Position numbers and translations under genes: made by a program
Notes under the pieces: model-generated
Seen by the model: only the letters and a program-made list of their open reading frames with translations
Databases searched by the model: none
What the model was told of the DNA's origin: nothing
Source: Rostrohypoxylon terebratum
Taxonomy: Eukaryota; Ascomycota; Sordariomycetes; Xylariales; Hypoxylaceae
Reading direction: 5' to 3'
DNA: 21,920 bases
NCBI GenBank assembly: GCA_022497145.1
Contig: MU386073.1
Location: forward strand, 1-21,920
Shown here: positions 10,530 through 20,178 of the stretch, piece by piece
Layout: the number at the start of each line of letters is the position of its first letter
Position numbering within the stretch: position 1 is the stretch's first letter

Positions 10530-11583
10530 ATGGAGCAAGCCAAGGCACTGAACGCCCTTGAGGTGAGTATCTATTACCATGATATAATATACGCACTACA
10601 TAACTATACAGACCTACCCCACTACATATATCTAGACCTACTTAGTGCCACCAAGCAAACAGCTGACAATATCACAGCCCTACTTGGCTCTGACCAAATC
10701 GGCCACAGCTCCCCGCGCGGCCGCCGACCTAGTCACCCAAGCCACCTCGAACCCCAATACCTACGTCTTTGCGGAGTTGCTCCAGGCGTCTCAAATCCAA
10801 GCTCTCAGCCAAAGCCCCGAATACGTACCATACCTCCAGCTCCTCGAGATCTTCTCCCATGGCACCTACCAAACCTACCAAACCGCTCAAGCCACGACTT
10901 CCACCCTCCCCACCCTCAACGATGCGCAAACCCTGAAGCTACGCCAACTCTCCCTCCTAACCCTCGCCCGCAACCCCCACAACCTAACCTACAACGCCCT
11001 CCAAACCTCCCTCGGCCTGCCCTCCCACCGGGCCGTCGAAGAACTAGTCATAAGCGTGATCTACAGCGGCCTACTAGAAGCGCAACTAGACCCGCGGAAC
11101 CAAAGCGTGCACGTGTCCGGCGTCTCGCCCCTGCGAGACCTAGAACCGAACTCGATCCCATCGGCCCTCGCCGCCCTGCGCGACTTCTCCTCGCGCTGCA
11201 CGGCCACCCTGCAAGACCTCGAAGCCCAAGTGCAATCCGTGCGCGCGACGGCCGTGTCCCGCGCAGCCGAGACGCAAGCCGCCGCCGCCGCGCAGGCAAA
11301 GCTGATCGAAGAGCAGCGGCAGGCCGAGCAAGCGGGGACCGGCGCGATCGGCCTCGGCGCCCACGCGCGCGGCTCCAGCCGTCTCGTCGACGCGGCCGTG
11401 GCGCGCCTCCGCGGCGGTAATGCCGCCAATGCCGGGAGTCAGAGCCGGAGCGGCAAGCGGGGCAGCGGAAGCCTGGATGCCGGTCAGGACTCGGACGAGG
11501 CCATGGATGTAGATGAGGAGGACCCCGACGATGGTGATGTAGGCCAGGGCAAGAAGCAGCGACAGAGCCGACGGAAGCTTTAG
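10530..11583 (+). CDS. CSN7: COP9 signalosome subunit 7 (PCI domain)
   Basis: This is a subunit of the COP9 signalosome, which removes Nedd8 from cullins and so controls SCF-type ubiquitin ligases; in filamentous fungi the complex affects development and light response (established for the family). Exon 1 is 10530-10562 (MEQAKALNALE). A 115-nt intron (GTGAGT donor, GCTGAC branch, CACAG acceptor) leads to exon 2 at 10678-11583, giving 312 residues. The PCI/winged-helix domain spans roughly 35-160, with the CSN7-like blocks YLQLLEIFSHGTY (63-75), LSLLTLARN (102-110) and a winged-helix end at IYSGLLEAQLDPRNQ (139-153). Residues ~170-230 form an Ala/Gln-rich likely coiled coil. The tail is acidic (DSDEAMDVDEEDPDD, 282-296) then basic (KKQRQSRRKL), with an NLS-like look. 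The second half is unusually GC-rich, which opens long shadow frames on both strands. Confidence 0.93.
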
Positions 11584-12504
11584 GGGAGAAAGAAGAAACA
11601 AGCTCGATCTTAATACTTTCAGGGTCTTTAGTGGTGGTTACGGTTATGAGAAATGAATGGCTAGATGGTTTGGAAGCTTGCTGGTTTTACGAGGAAATAA
11701 GAAACCGGTTTAGATCAACAAGCAGTCGTATGAGATGTCTACGGCGGAGTTACGTTTGCTAGATAGACGCCGAGGGCTGGAGAGCTAAAGGTGATCATCA
11801 ATAGAGCACTCCAGCTACGTCTTCGTATGATACAGAGTTGCGGCATATCCGGCCATCAGCATGAGGATTTACAGATCAAATAAACGAAACATTTCTACCA
11901 ATCACAATATGAAAAAAGGCATCATAATAAAACGTATAATTTATTGCAAGACTGAATACAATCCGCGGCCTCCAGCCCTAGAGACGGGCGTCGAGTTACG
12001 TTTCTTGATGTTATTGTACACAAGCTGGCACGATACCAAGCAAGTAGGTGAGTGAAGCGGCCACCAGGCTCAGTCCTTCACCAAAAGGGGGACGGGGAAC
12101 GAAAATAAATCCGACCGAGGACGAATGGGAGAAGCGAAAGCCCTCAAAGGAACTGCTGGTAAAGGCAGATCGTCCGAGAGCTGAATGGGTGAATCCATAA
12201 GCCGTATGCCTGACTGTCCTTTTTCCTTCACACCCAGGAAGGGATACGCCCTCTCGAAAACAGAATAGATAATAAGCGCGGGAAAGAATCAACAATGGTG
12301 CGCGTGCTTGCTCGTACTTGATTGGTATCACATTATCCTCCCCAACACAAGCCGCAGTGTATTATTCAAGGCCCGCAAGTGTCCTTATCGGCCAGATCTC
12401 GAAACTCCTGAAAGAAATCGTCATGACGTCGTGAACAGATCCAATGAAGGATCGAGGCAGCTCCATGATATAAGCTACCTGGTAAGTGGACCAAGCCGGT
12501 TTGC
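11584..12504. other. Convergent intergenic region between CSN7 and RAX1
   Basis: This is the 3' flank of two convergent genes. AT-rich sequence at 11860-11945 could hold polyadenylation signals (AATAAA-like strings at 11878 and 11926). From about 12011 to 12331 the minus strand has a 106-codon open frame with composition unlike its flanks; it is discussed as a finding. No gene is assigned. Confidence 0.45.
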
Positions 12505-13725
12505 TTATAATCTATGTCCGGGTACCAGGATGAACAGTACACAAAGTGCCGCATCAAAGAATGCTGTCACAGCGAGGACGACGAGGGAACGCTGGAATAA
12601 TAGCTTGCGCACGTAGGGTTCTCGGATGCTAGTGAACTCGAATGGAGTCAACTCGGTATAACCAAGAAGTGCCAGGATGGGGTCCAGAGAGTACTGGTAA
12701 GAGGCTAGAAAGTATACGCCAATAGTGAAGGGAAGGATTTCCTACACATGAAATTAGTAGGTGGTTCATAGGTGATAGACCGAAGAATACGTACCCAACA
12801 TCGAGTCAAGCGGTCGTAGTCGAGGAAGATAAGATTGAATCCTGTCCAGAAGCCTCCGAAGAGAGCGATGAGGCCAATGATCAATCTTACGATAAGAGTA
12901 GGAGGAATTAGATTTCCGAAGGCTCTAGCTCGCAGAAAGCCGGGGAAGGCATCTCGCTCCATGGCCTGAAACACGTAATCCTTAGCAACGTCAAAAAGTT
13001 CAGGGTCGTCGCGATTGTTCTCCTCGATCTCTCTGGTAACATCTGCTGCGATATTGCCGTCTAAGGTGATCTCACGTTGGGCACCAGGAAGCAAGAAGGT
13101 GTAAAGAATTCGCTCTGCTGATCTCTGAATGTCAACCCGACTGACGGCGCGGGCAGGAGAATTGGAATCGGTGATCTGCTGAGGCGTGCTGGAGCTAAGC
13201 TGGGTACTAGCGCGGGCTCGTCGCTCCTGGCTGCTTGCAGGTGAGTCTTCAGCCTGCTGTTCTCGCAAGTAATTAGAAATCTTCGCATCCTGATCTCGCT
13301 CCTTCTCGTTTCCGAATCGCGCGGGTCCTTCGTGGGCATAGGATAGGTCACCCATCGCATCCAACGCTCTCGAAGATCGCTTAGATTCTTCAGTCTCTAA
13401 ATCCGGTGTACCGACTAGAACGGATCGTCGAAGTTCTCGAACGTAGTGGCGGCAAAGTGACATGTGTTGTGCTACATCAAGCCTAGACATTATGAGTAAG
13501 ATGGGCTATTGATTTTACCCGAGGTGAGGAATATATATACCAGAAGTCAAGATAGTCAACAGATCGTTGTTGATCTCGCATGTAGATATAGAACGAGAAC
13601 AAATCGACGGGAGGTTGTGTACGACGGCAGAGAACTTCAAAGAGCGTGGGCAAGCGATTTCGTACTATGGTGTCGGGAAGAGGCGATTGGTTCGCCTCTT
13701 CCAGATTACCACCAGCATATGCCAT
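12505..13725 (-). CDS. RAX1: Rax1-type protein: split RGS domain plus membrane segments
   Basis: The protein resembles fungal Rax1/RgsB-type proteins, linked in yeast to bud-site selection and in filamentous fungi to G-protein control (family knowledge). Three exons are 13725-13541, 13482-12795 and 12741-12505; the introns are 58 and 53 nt, with GTATAT/GTCTAG and GTACGT/GTGTAG borders and a TACTAAT branch in the second. The joins restore ...DFW-LDVAQHM and ...TRCW-EILPFTI, giving 369 residues. The N-terminal RGS half (about 24-85) has LPTLFEVL, DLFSFYIYMRDQQ and YLDFW. A polar, probably disordered insert (88-175) separates it from the second half (about 178-250, ending AFPGFLRARAFGNL). Membrane segments lie near 255-283, 292-320 and 338-365. 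ATG 13725 is preferred because an N-terminal extension in the same frame is low-complexity, His/Pro-rich and starts within promoter-like DNA. It is divergent from RPL31. Confidence 0.9.
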
Positions 13726-15014
13726 TTTGATGATAGTGGGATGGTGATGTGGGGGAGGTGAACAAGATAGCTTCGGTAAGGAATGGTGAGAACTATAGCT
13801 CAAATGGGAGGTGAGAGATAATGTTCATATGATCGGGTCGATTAAGCTGGAAGAAAGTAGATGTCTGGTTCTTGTTTGCAGAGTTCGATGCAGTTGCAAA
13901 GTAATGGCCAAGTCAGCTCTCCCTTGGGGATAAGCTAGTTACTCTGTATCTGTGCTGGTGGTCGGGTTCGCGTTGAACGTTACAAAGGGGGTGACGTGGG
14001 TAACGTGATCGGTTTATCGCGAATGATGTTGTCGGCACTTAAAAATCATCAATTCGACGAAACGAAGTTAATCGTTTCAACAATCTCTTCTCGGAGAAGA
14101 TACAACAAGAAAGCGAGTGAAATTGCGCTCGGCGCAAGGTTGGGGTTGTTGATGTTGATGAAAGAAAAACGACGTTGGGTCAGACTCAAAAACTGGGCAA
14201 GTTCCAAATTGTAAGATCACTTGATTTGCGACGTCTGTCGTGGTTGCCCGTTGTTTTGGGAGCCTAGGCCACCCGTTCCTAGATTACTGGCAGGCGACTG
14301 CCAGGTACCTGCCCAACCAAATTACAGAGCAAGGATACCTACCTACCTAAGGATCGTGGCACTGCAACAAGTTTTTTTCATCTTAATGAAGTCATACGAA
14401 TCACATTTTGGTCATTAATTGAGAGACATGGATAGCTAATCAAATTTAGAGCGATGCAGATAGATACCTACTAATGGCTACATCACAATTTTGCGGTGTA
14501 GGAAGCTATCGCGCACATCTTCTGCAGCATATGCAAATAATCATAAAAGCTAGTTAACCTTTTCATTGACAGCTGGTTGATGCAGAATGCAAGAATAAGC
14601 TCCATTTTGCAGCAGGTTTAGTAAGTAAAATTATGGGCTAAAAAGTGCACTATTTTGGCAGGTCCAACGATTCGGTACGTGGGTACTTCCGTACCTTTCA
14701 TATGGGTGTTTCAGAAGCCACCGCTCAGACCAATCGAGATTCTTTTGAGCCACACTTTTCTTCCGAAAAATCAAGCCACAACCACAACTGCACATTTCCC
14801 ACAAATTCAAATTTTATTGGTTCGGCTAGCGAAAAGTCACCTCCTGCCCTCAGTTTCCCACATCGGTGCCTCTTCAATTTTCAATTTCGCAGTCTCACAA
14901 CATCCCGACCGAACTTTTCGACAAACATCCAGACAACCATTCAGTAAGCCAACCACACGCCAAAAATCAAATACGACCTCACGAATTAATCTAACCACCT
15001 TGCTCTACCCAGAA
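13726..15014. other. Divergent promoter region between RAX1 and RPL31
   Basis: Both promoters lie in this 1.3 kb. Frames of 65-159 codons occur but read as low-complexity or lack starts. A perfect 7-bp inverted repeat with a GCGA loop is at 14287-14304, overlapping the AGGTACCT palindrome at 14303-14310. The last ~250 bases before the RPL31 ATG are C/A/T-rich, as is common for highly expressed fungal ribosomal protein genes. I found no reliable TATA box and no RNA gene. Confidence 0.5.
14287..14304. repeat. Perfect inverted repeat, 7-bp arms, GCGA loop
   Basis: CTGGCAG at 14287-14293 and CTGCCAG at 14298-14304 are exact reverse complements around GCGA, a GNRA-type tetraloop if transcribed. 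It continues into a second palindrome, CAGGTACCTG (14302-14311). It sits mid-way in the RAX1-RPL31 spacer. It could be a protein-binding palindrome or chance. Confidence 0.6.
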
Positions 15015-15608
15015 ATGTCGTCGAAAGGAAAGAAGCCCGCCACCAAGTCGGCCATCGAGCAGGTCGTCTCTCGCGAATACACCATCCACCTCCACAAGCG
15101 TGTACGTATATATCGCGACAGGATCGAGTCCTGAACGGCGCATGATCCTAAATATGAGAGAAATGCTGATGTTTATATAGCTGCATGGTGTTACTTTCAA
15201 GAAGCGCGCTCCCCGTGCTATCAAGGAGATCAAGGCTTTTGCCGAGAAGGCTATGGTACGAATAACCCGAATCATCTTCGAACTACCTTCCACATTCGCT
15301 TCCCTATTCTCAATCACCGTTTCAATTCCCGAAAAAGATATTGCTACCTACCAACACACTTGAATACTTCTCAAATGAACTGGACTTAGCTAACTTAATC
15401 CAAGCAAACCTCTGACGTCCGTCTTGACCCTCAACTGAACAAGAAGGTGTGGGAGCAGGGTATCAAGGGTGTTCCTTACCGACTACGCATCCGAATTAGC
15501 CGACGACGAAACGACGAGGAGGATGCGAAGGAGAAGCTCTACAGCTACGTCCAGGCCGTCAACGTCAAGAACCCCAAGGGTCTCGTGACGGTGGTGGTTG
15601 AGGAGTAA
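15015..15608 (+). CDS. RPL31: 60S ribosomal protein eL31
   Basis: This is a structural protein of the large cytosolic ribosomal subunit; eL31 sits near the polypeptide exit tunnel (established). Three exons are 15015-15101, 15181-15255 and 15405-15608, with introns of 79 and 149 nt. Each join is in phase 0, giving 121 residues, normal for the family. Recognisable blocks in order are SREYTIHLHKR, LHGVTFKKRAPRAIKEIK, AFAEKAM, TSDVRLDPQLNKKVWEQG, VPYRLRIRISRRRNDEED and KLYSYVQAVNVKNPKGL. The second intron has a clean CTAAC branch site 12 nt before its CAAG acceptor. The short exon 2 and conserved intron placement are usual for intron-rich fungal ribosomal protein genes. It converges on the E2 gene downstream. 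Codon use is more C-ending than in its neighbours, consistent with high expression. Confidence 0.97.
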
Positions 15609-16081
15609 GAGAAAGCAATGCAATGGGAAAAAGCAATGTTTCGTTGAGATACCGGCTGGGTTCGAGAAGGGCATGGTTTCGGAGTTCCTTCTGGCTTCAT
15701 TACATTAAGATTCACTGATTGATGAATCAAGAACCGTGAACACATTTTTAATCTGTTCATCCCACCCACCAACTTGCTACGCCGTGATCTGGACTTGATA
15801 TTGACGAATTTCTCCGCTGGCGTAGATGGTCACATTACGAGAGGTCAAATATGGTAAAGCCATTGATAATGTGAGATAAAAATGCTATCGTGTTCTTATT
15901 GAACTGTGCAAGGAACTGCTACTCCCGGCCATGAAACAACCTGTAAATGCACCATGCATAAGGCGCCGAGACAACAGTGGCCTAATTCGACCGACCATGC
16001 AAATACCGACTCCGATTCTCCATAGTACTGAGTTATCCCAATTGCCCACTCGGGCACTTAATAAAGGACATAACGAACAAT
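15609..16081. other. Convergent 3' flanks of RPL31 and UBC11
   Basis: No coding feature is supported. ATTAAGATTC and similar A/T-rich strings just after the RPL31 stop, and an AATAAAGG string at 16060-16067, are candidate polyadenylation signals by resemblance only. Confidence 0.45.
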
Positions 16082-16749
16082 TTAGTCGTCGTCGACATCA
16101 CGGTGACGGCCAAGAACCTTCTTCTTGAACTCCTCTGCATCCTTGTCCCATAGTTCCGCCGCTTCGCCGTTTAATGGGGAAGCACTACGAATAGGTTAGT
16201 TGAGCCGTGACTTGTCTAGATCGAGCGATGTAGTGACTTACTTGTTCGGCTCTCCGAGAAGACTTTGCAGGCTGAGGAGAACAGTCTGGATGTTGTACGC
16301 AGCAGTCCACTTGTCCTTGAGAATATCAAGACAGATACGGCCGGAGAAGTCCACATTGGGGTGGTAGATGGGAGTCTTGAATAGCACGGTTGGAGGGGCA
16401 TAGGGATAATTGGATGGGAAGGCGAAGGATAGCTTGAAGGTAAGCCCGGCGTAAGGAGTGTCGTCCGGTCCCTGGATTGTCGCGGACCACGACATCAGGT
16501 TCCCGTCGGCTGACGGGAAGGCTGAAACACCGGGGGCGGGTGAGGTCATCAATTGCATGAGTTCCGTCTGCAATCTACAGATAGCCGTTGTTAGCGAAAT
16601 GCATCATGTAACGAATGCAACTTCGTAGTAATCTCCCAACCGTACCTCTTCGTCACACTCTGTGCGTCAGGACCTCTTCGGGTGTTGCCGAGCTTAGCAG
16701 CTGGAACGCTGTCAGGGGCTGCATTCTGGTTCTCGGTTGGGTAATCCAT
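16082..16749 (-). CDS. UBC11: Ubiquitin-conjugating enzyme E2 C (UBE2C/Ubc11 family)
   Basis: In this family the E2 hands ubiquitin to the anaphase-promoting complex to start chains on mitotic cyclins and securin. Exons are 16749-16646, 16574-16242 and 16184-16082 (introns 71 and 57 nt; donors GTACGG and GTAAGT). The product is 179 residues, the same length as I recall for human UBE2C. The N-terminal ~35 residues are a polar extension (MDYPTENQNAAPDS...), as in UBE2C. The UBC fold follows: TSPAPGVSAFP, GPDDTPYAGLTFKL, FPSNYPYAPPTV, then the HPN motif (106-108) and the catalytic Cys116 in GRICLDILKDKW. NIQTVLLSLQSLLGEPN and a C-terminal helix (AELWDKDAEEFKKKV) match UBE2C rather than general Ubc4/5 E2s. 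It ends in an acidic RDVDDD tail. It is divergent from CHK1 across a shared 0.8 kb promoter. Confidence 0.95.
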
Positions 16750-17544
16750 CTTTGCTGATAATTGGCTTTCGTCTGTAATGAAATTGTCCGGGTTCGTTGA
16801 AGACGAGATAAACGCAATAAAGACCGAGTCAAGCTGTCAGTGGCTTCTGGATTCGGTATTCCCGTAGTTGGAGAAATTGTACAAGGAGAAGAAAAGAAAG
16901 ACGAAGTCTGGAATGTAGTGGCCGTTAGTGATGAAAGGTTTCCAGTGGATGCACCACACCCGATTAATGGTTTTTCAATTAGAGGTAGAAAGAGATTCGA
17001 GGTTAAGGAATGTTGTACGAACCCTTTTTAGTCGATATTAGATCGATATACTTAGGAGATGTAAGTTTAGGTTGGATAGGTACCGATATGATAGGAAAAA
17101 GAATTGAAGGAAAGGTAGAATCGATTTTCCGAATTGTAAACAACAACTCTGACGTCCCGCCCAATTCATACCTCCTATGGCAACCACGATGATGGGTCCT
17201 TTCCAGCTCATCCATAGAAAACCCCCAGTCTAGCGCCATCTCACCTAATCGTGTGGGTCTATGGCAGCTGTGACTCCCCCAGTTGGTCAGTTCCAGTGCG
17301 GATAAGCCACTAAACCCGATCAAGCCACCAGTAAATTGCTCACGGTGCAGCTGCACCGTCACGCAAGAAACTCTGCCGGCCAATTGTGGGGTCCAGAAGT
17401 CCCTAAAAAGAAACGGTTCCTAGCCAATAAATTTAACGGGTCGCGCGATACAATCTCAAACCAAAAACACTTATTAAACACACCCCAATTCTAGTTTAAT
17501 TGATATCTCCAGCTTGACGCGGTGAGACGCGTTTATCTGCTATC
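16750..17544. other. Shared divergent promoter of UBC11 and CHK1
   Basis: Short frames in this spacer lack starts or coding composition. It is A/G-rich on the UBC11 side (16860-17130) and contains a TTCACGGTGCAGCTGCACCG palindrome-like block near 17338-17357. MluI-box sequences lie close to the CHK1 start and are listed separately. Confidence 0.5.
17516..17532. promoter_or_regulatory. MluI cell-cycle box pair (ACGCGG and ACGCGT)
   Basis: GACGCG occurs at 17516-17521 and again at 17526-17531, spaced 10 bp (one helical turn). The second is part of a perfect ACGCGT (17527-17532). In yeasts ACGCGT is bound by MBF to drive G1/S transcription. It lies only 13 bp before the CHK1 ATG, so it may be inside the 5' UTR; a role is inference. 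Confidence 0.45.
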
Positions 17545-19479
17545 ATGGTAAGTAGAATGCTCTTTCTAGTATTTTTGATTTAGACTTTTTCGTGTTTACT
17601 AGTATATCGTCGTTAGATCGAAAAAGACGTCTTCATCAGCATCCATTTCCTCCATCTTTGACTCTATCCGATGTTCCGTGTTTCGGTCCGCTCATGAGCC
17701 AAGTTCAGAGCGAATCAACTTATATGGATCTCATGTCATATAACTATACATGAATGAAGTCAATAAAATTTGCTAACGTTACGATGCAGTCTCAAATAGA
17801 TCCGTTACCGAGTAATCTTCCTTTTAGATTTATATCTAAAACTATCGGACGAGGAGCATATGCATCGTGAGTCACTGTCGCTTCTCATCCCCCGGGATCC
17901 ATTTATATCAAATGCTGACTCATCATACAGGGTTAAGAAAGCCATACCTCTAGATGCAACGACGCCAGTATTTGCTGTGAAGTTAATTCACAAGGGACAC
18001 GCCATTAAGCATGGCCATATCTCTGCGAAGCAGATTGCTATGGAAGTTTCGTTGCATTCTCACGTCGGTCAGCATCCAAACATAATCGAATGGTTTGCCA
18101 CAGATGAAGATCACGTCTGGAGATGGATAGCAATGGAGTATGCCGAGGGTGGTGACCTCTTCGACAAGATTGAGGCCGATGTAGGTGTCAGTGAAGATAT
18201 CTCTCAGGTCTATTTTCACCAGCTCATCAGTGGCGTGAGCTTCATCCATTCCAAGGGTGTCGCTCACAGAGATCTCAAACCGGAGAATATCTTGATGTCT
18301 GATAACGGCAACCTCAAGATTGCGGACTTCGGCATGGCCACGATGTTCGAATACAGAGGCCAAAGGAAGCAAAGTGCTACCATGTGCGGCAGCCCTCCTT
18401 ACGTTGCTCCTGAAATCTTGGTGTGCGGTCGACAGGAAAAGAAGACCGGTTCCGAGCCGGTGAAGTATTCACCAGAGTTAACAGACATATGGTCATGCGG
18501 TGTTATTCTTTTTGTTTTACTTGTGGGAAATACGCCATGGGACGAGCCGACAAAGTCAAGCTGGGAGTTCTTAGAGTACAAGAGGACGAATGGACGAAGT
18601 TCGGATGACTTATGGAAGAGGGTGCCAGCAGAGGCACTATCGCTGCTCAGGGGTATGATGAATATCGAACCAAAGAAGCGATTTACCTTCCCCCAAATAC
18701 GCCAGCACCCCTGGTACACCCGCCACAACGAACTTCTAGCCTCAGATGGTCAGATCAACGACCCCATAGTCTTAGCAACGAAAATGCTAGAAAATCTTCG
18801 TATTGACTTCAGTCAGCACCCTACCTCATCTCAGCGTCAATCACAATCTTCGGCCGATGCTATGGATATAGATGGCGGATTCAACAAGATATCATCTACC
18901 CAGCCAGAAGTACCAATTAACGACGCCTTGTTTGATTGGGAGAGGCCAGCCCTACGTACACTAGGTGTATCCTCTACTCAGCCTATGTCTCGAGAGGACG
19001 CAACGCTACCCCCTTCAGCAACTCAATCCACAAACTTCTTCGACGCCTTGGCTGAAGAACCCTCGATGAGCCAGTTCTCGCAGACGCCCGGAGTACCGTT
19101 AACCCTGACCCAGCGTGCACAGCGATTCAAGGACATTGTCCCTACACACTCATTTACACGATTCTTCTCAAATATTCCGCCGCAGCTACTTGTACAAATG
19201 CTCAAGGACGCCTTGCACAACCTCAATGTGCCGTTGCCTTCCCAGCCGCCGTATGTCGGCCAGGGTGCCCACGTATCCACACTCAAAGTCAAGACCATGG
19301 ACGACAGAAAGCAGGGCCTACACGGCGAGATTCTAATCGACAAATATTTCCTTCCCGAGTCGCAAGAGCTTCTCGAAGTGCGCTTCGTCAAGCTCAAGGG
19401 CGACCCCCTGGAGTGGAGACGATTTTTCAAAAGGGTTGTGCTTTTGTGTAAGGACGGCGTGTATAAACCGGAGGCTTAG
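17545..19479 (+). CDS. CHK1: Checkpoint serine/threonine kinase Chk1
   Basis: Chk1 is the effector kinase activated by ATR/ATM-type kinases after DNA damage or replication stress; it delays mitosis. Exon 1 holds only the ATG (17545-17547), followed by a 242-nt intron with a GCTAAC branch. Exon 2 is 17790-17866 and exon 3 is 17931-19479, giving 542 residues. The kinase domain (about 15-285) has the P-loop GRGAYASV (21-28), catalytic Lys44 (FAVK), EYAEGGDLF, HRDLKPEN (139-146), DFG (159-161) and GSPPYVAPE (180-188). The linker has nine SQ/TQ sites between 321 and 420 (S321, S327, S331, T350, T376, T391, S407, S410, T420), a typical ATM/ATR target cluster. The C-terminal 443-538 resembles the Chk1 KA1-like autoinhibitory domain (VRFVKLKGDPLEWRRFFKRV). 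All catalytic residues are present. Confidence 0.96.
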
Positions 19480-20171
19480 AGAGACCGCCCGGTTGACCCG
19501 CTTGCCGGACGGAAGGAGTTTAAGAATTCCCCCACTTATGGTACATGGGAGCCGCGATAATGAGTTCAGGTACATACCCTAGGTAGACAGGTCACAGCAT
19601 TGATTTATGAATCACGTGTCAGGGCAGGGAGAATTACATGGCGGCTGCCGCGTTAGGGAATTTGCTATTTGCTTAATGGCGCATTTAGCTATGGGAAAAC
19701 GATGCCTGGTACGACTGGGCGTGGCATGATACTATTGCATCTTCGCAGCTGAATTAATATGAATGAATTAAATGAACCACGAGCATGTGTTGATTACGTG
19801 AAGTGAGGGTGCTAGAATCGCCATCTTTGGAGAAATTTTTAATCCTCAAAATCAAGCAACTGGACGCAATGAAGAGTTGTAGGTTTTATTCGCCACTTGT
19901 ATGAAGGCATAAACTGAATACAGCCGGAAGACAACCGGATCTCATAAGTCGCAAAGCAGAACATCCTATGCCTCGCGTTTCCTGAACCGAGTTCTCTGTA
20001 TCCTATTCCCCTTACGCAATACGATCTCCATTTCCGTATTGCAAAAGTAGAATACACCGTGACACCAGAGCCCCTATTCCATGTCCTTAGTCAAATGCTT
20101 AGTCATGAGCTCAGTCATCCCTTAGTCATCACCGCAACGCCACCTCCTTTCCTGACTAAGCCAAGCAGAAC
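19480..20171. other. Convergent 3' flanks after CHK1, with a 12-bp tandem repeat
   Basis: No gene is supported. A 72-codon minus-strand frame at 19839-20057 has no family look. The region closes with the TTAGTCA repeat array and hairpin that run into the stop codon of the next minus-strand gene. Confidence 0.5.
20087..20128. repeat. Degenerate ~12-bp tandem repeat of TTAGTCA
   Basis: TTAGTCA starts at 20087, 20099 and 20122, with a one-base variant (TCAGTCA) at 20111, so unit starts are 12, 12 and 11 bp apart. Read on the minus strand the unit is ATGACTAAG-like, the same string that spans the stop codon of the gene at 20172. Local slippage or duplication of that end is the simplest reading. 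Confidence 0.7.
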
Positions 20172-20178
20172 TTAGTCA
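20153..20178. repeat. Inverted repeat at the stop codon (8-bp arms)
   Basis: TGACTAAG (20153-20160) and CTTAGTCA (20171-20178) are perfect reverse complements separated by 10 bases. The right arm contains the stop codon of the minus-strand gene, so its transcript could fold a hairpin right at the end of translation. It shares its core with the tandem repeat next to it. Confidence 0.65.

Noticed and set aside
10464..11420. 318-codon plus-strand frame rich in Pro/Arg overlapping CSN7
   Set aside because: It is a shadow of the GC-rich CSN7 exon in another frame, runs across the CSN7 intron, and has no domain. Several minus-strand frames here are shadows too.
14655..15134. 159-codon plus-strand frame running into RPL31
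   Set aside because: Its upstream part is promoter or 5' UTR sequence; the eL31 homology begins at ATG 15015 and the frame then runs into the first intron.
15655..15672. GGTTCGAGAAGG string resembling a tRNA B box
   Set aside because: It lacks the CC at the end of the B-box consensus, and no matching A box or cloverleaf arms are seen.
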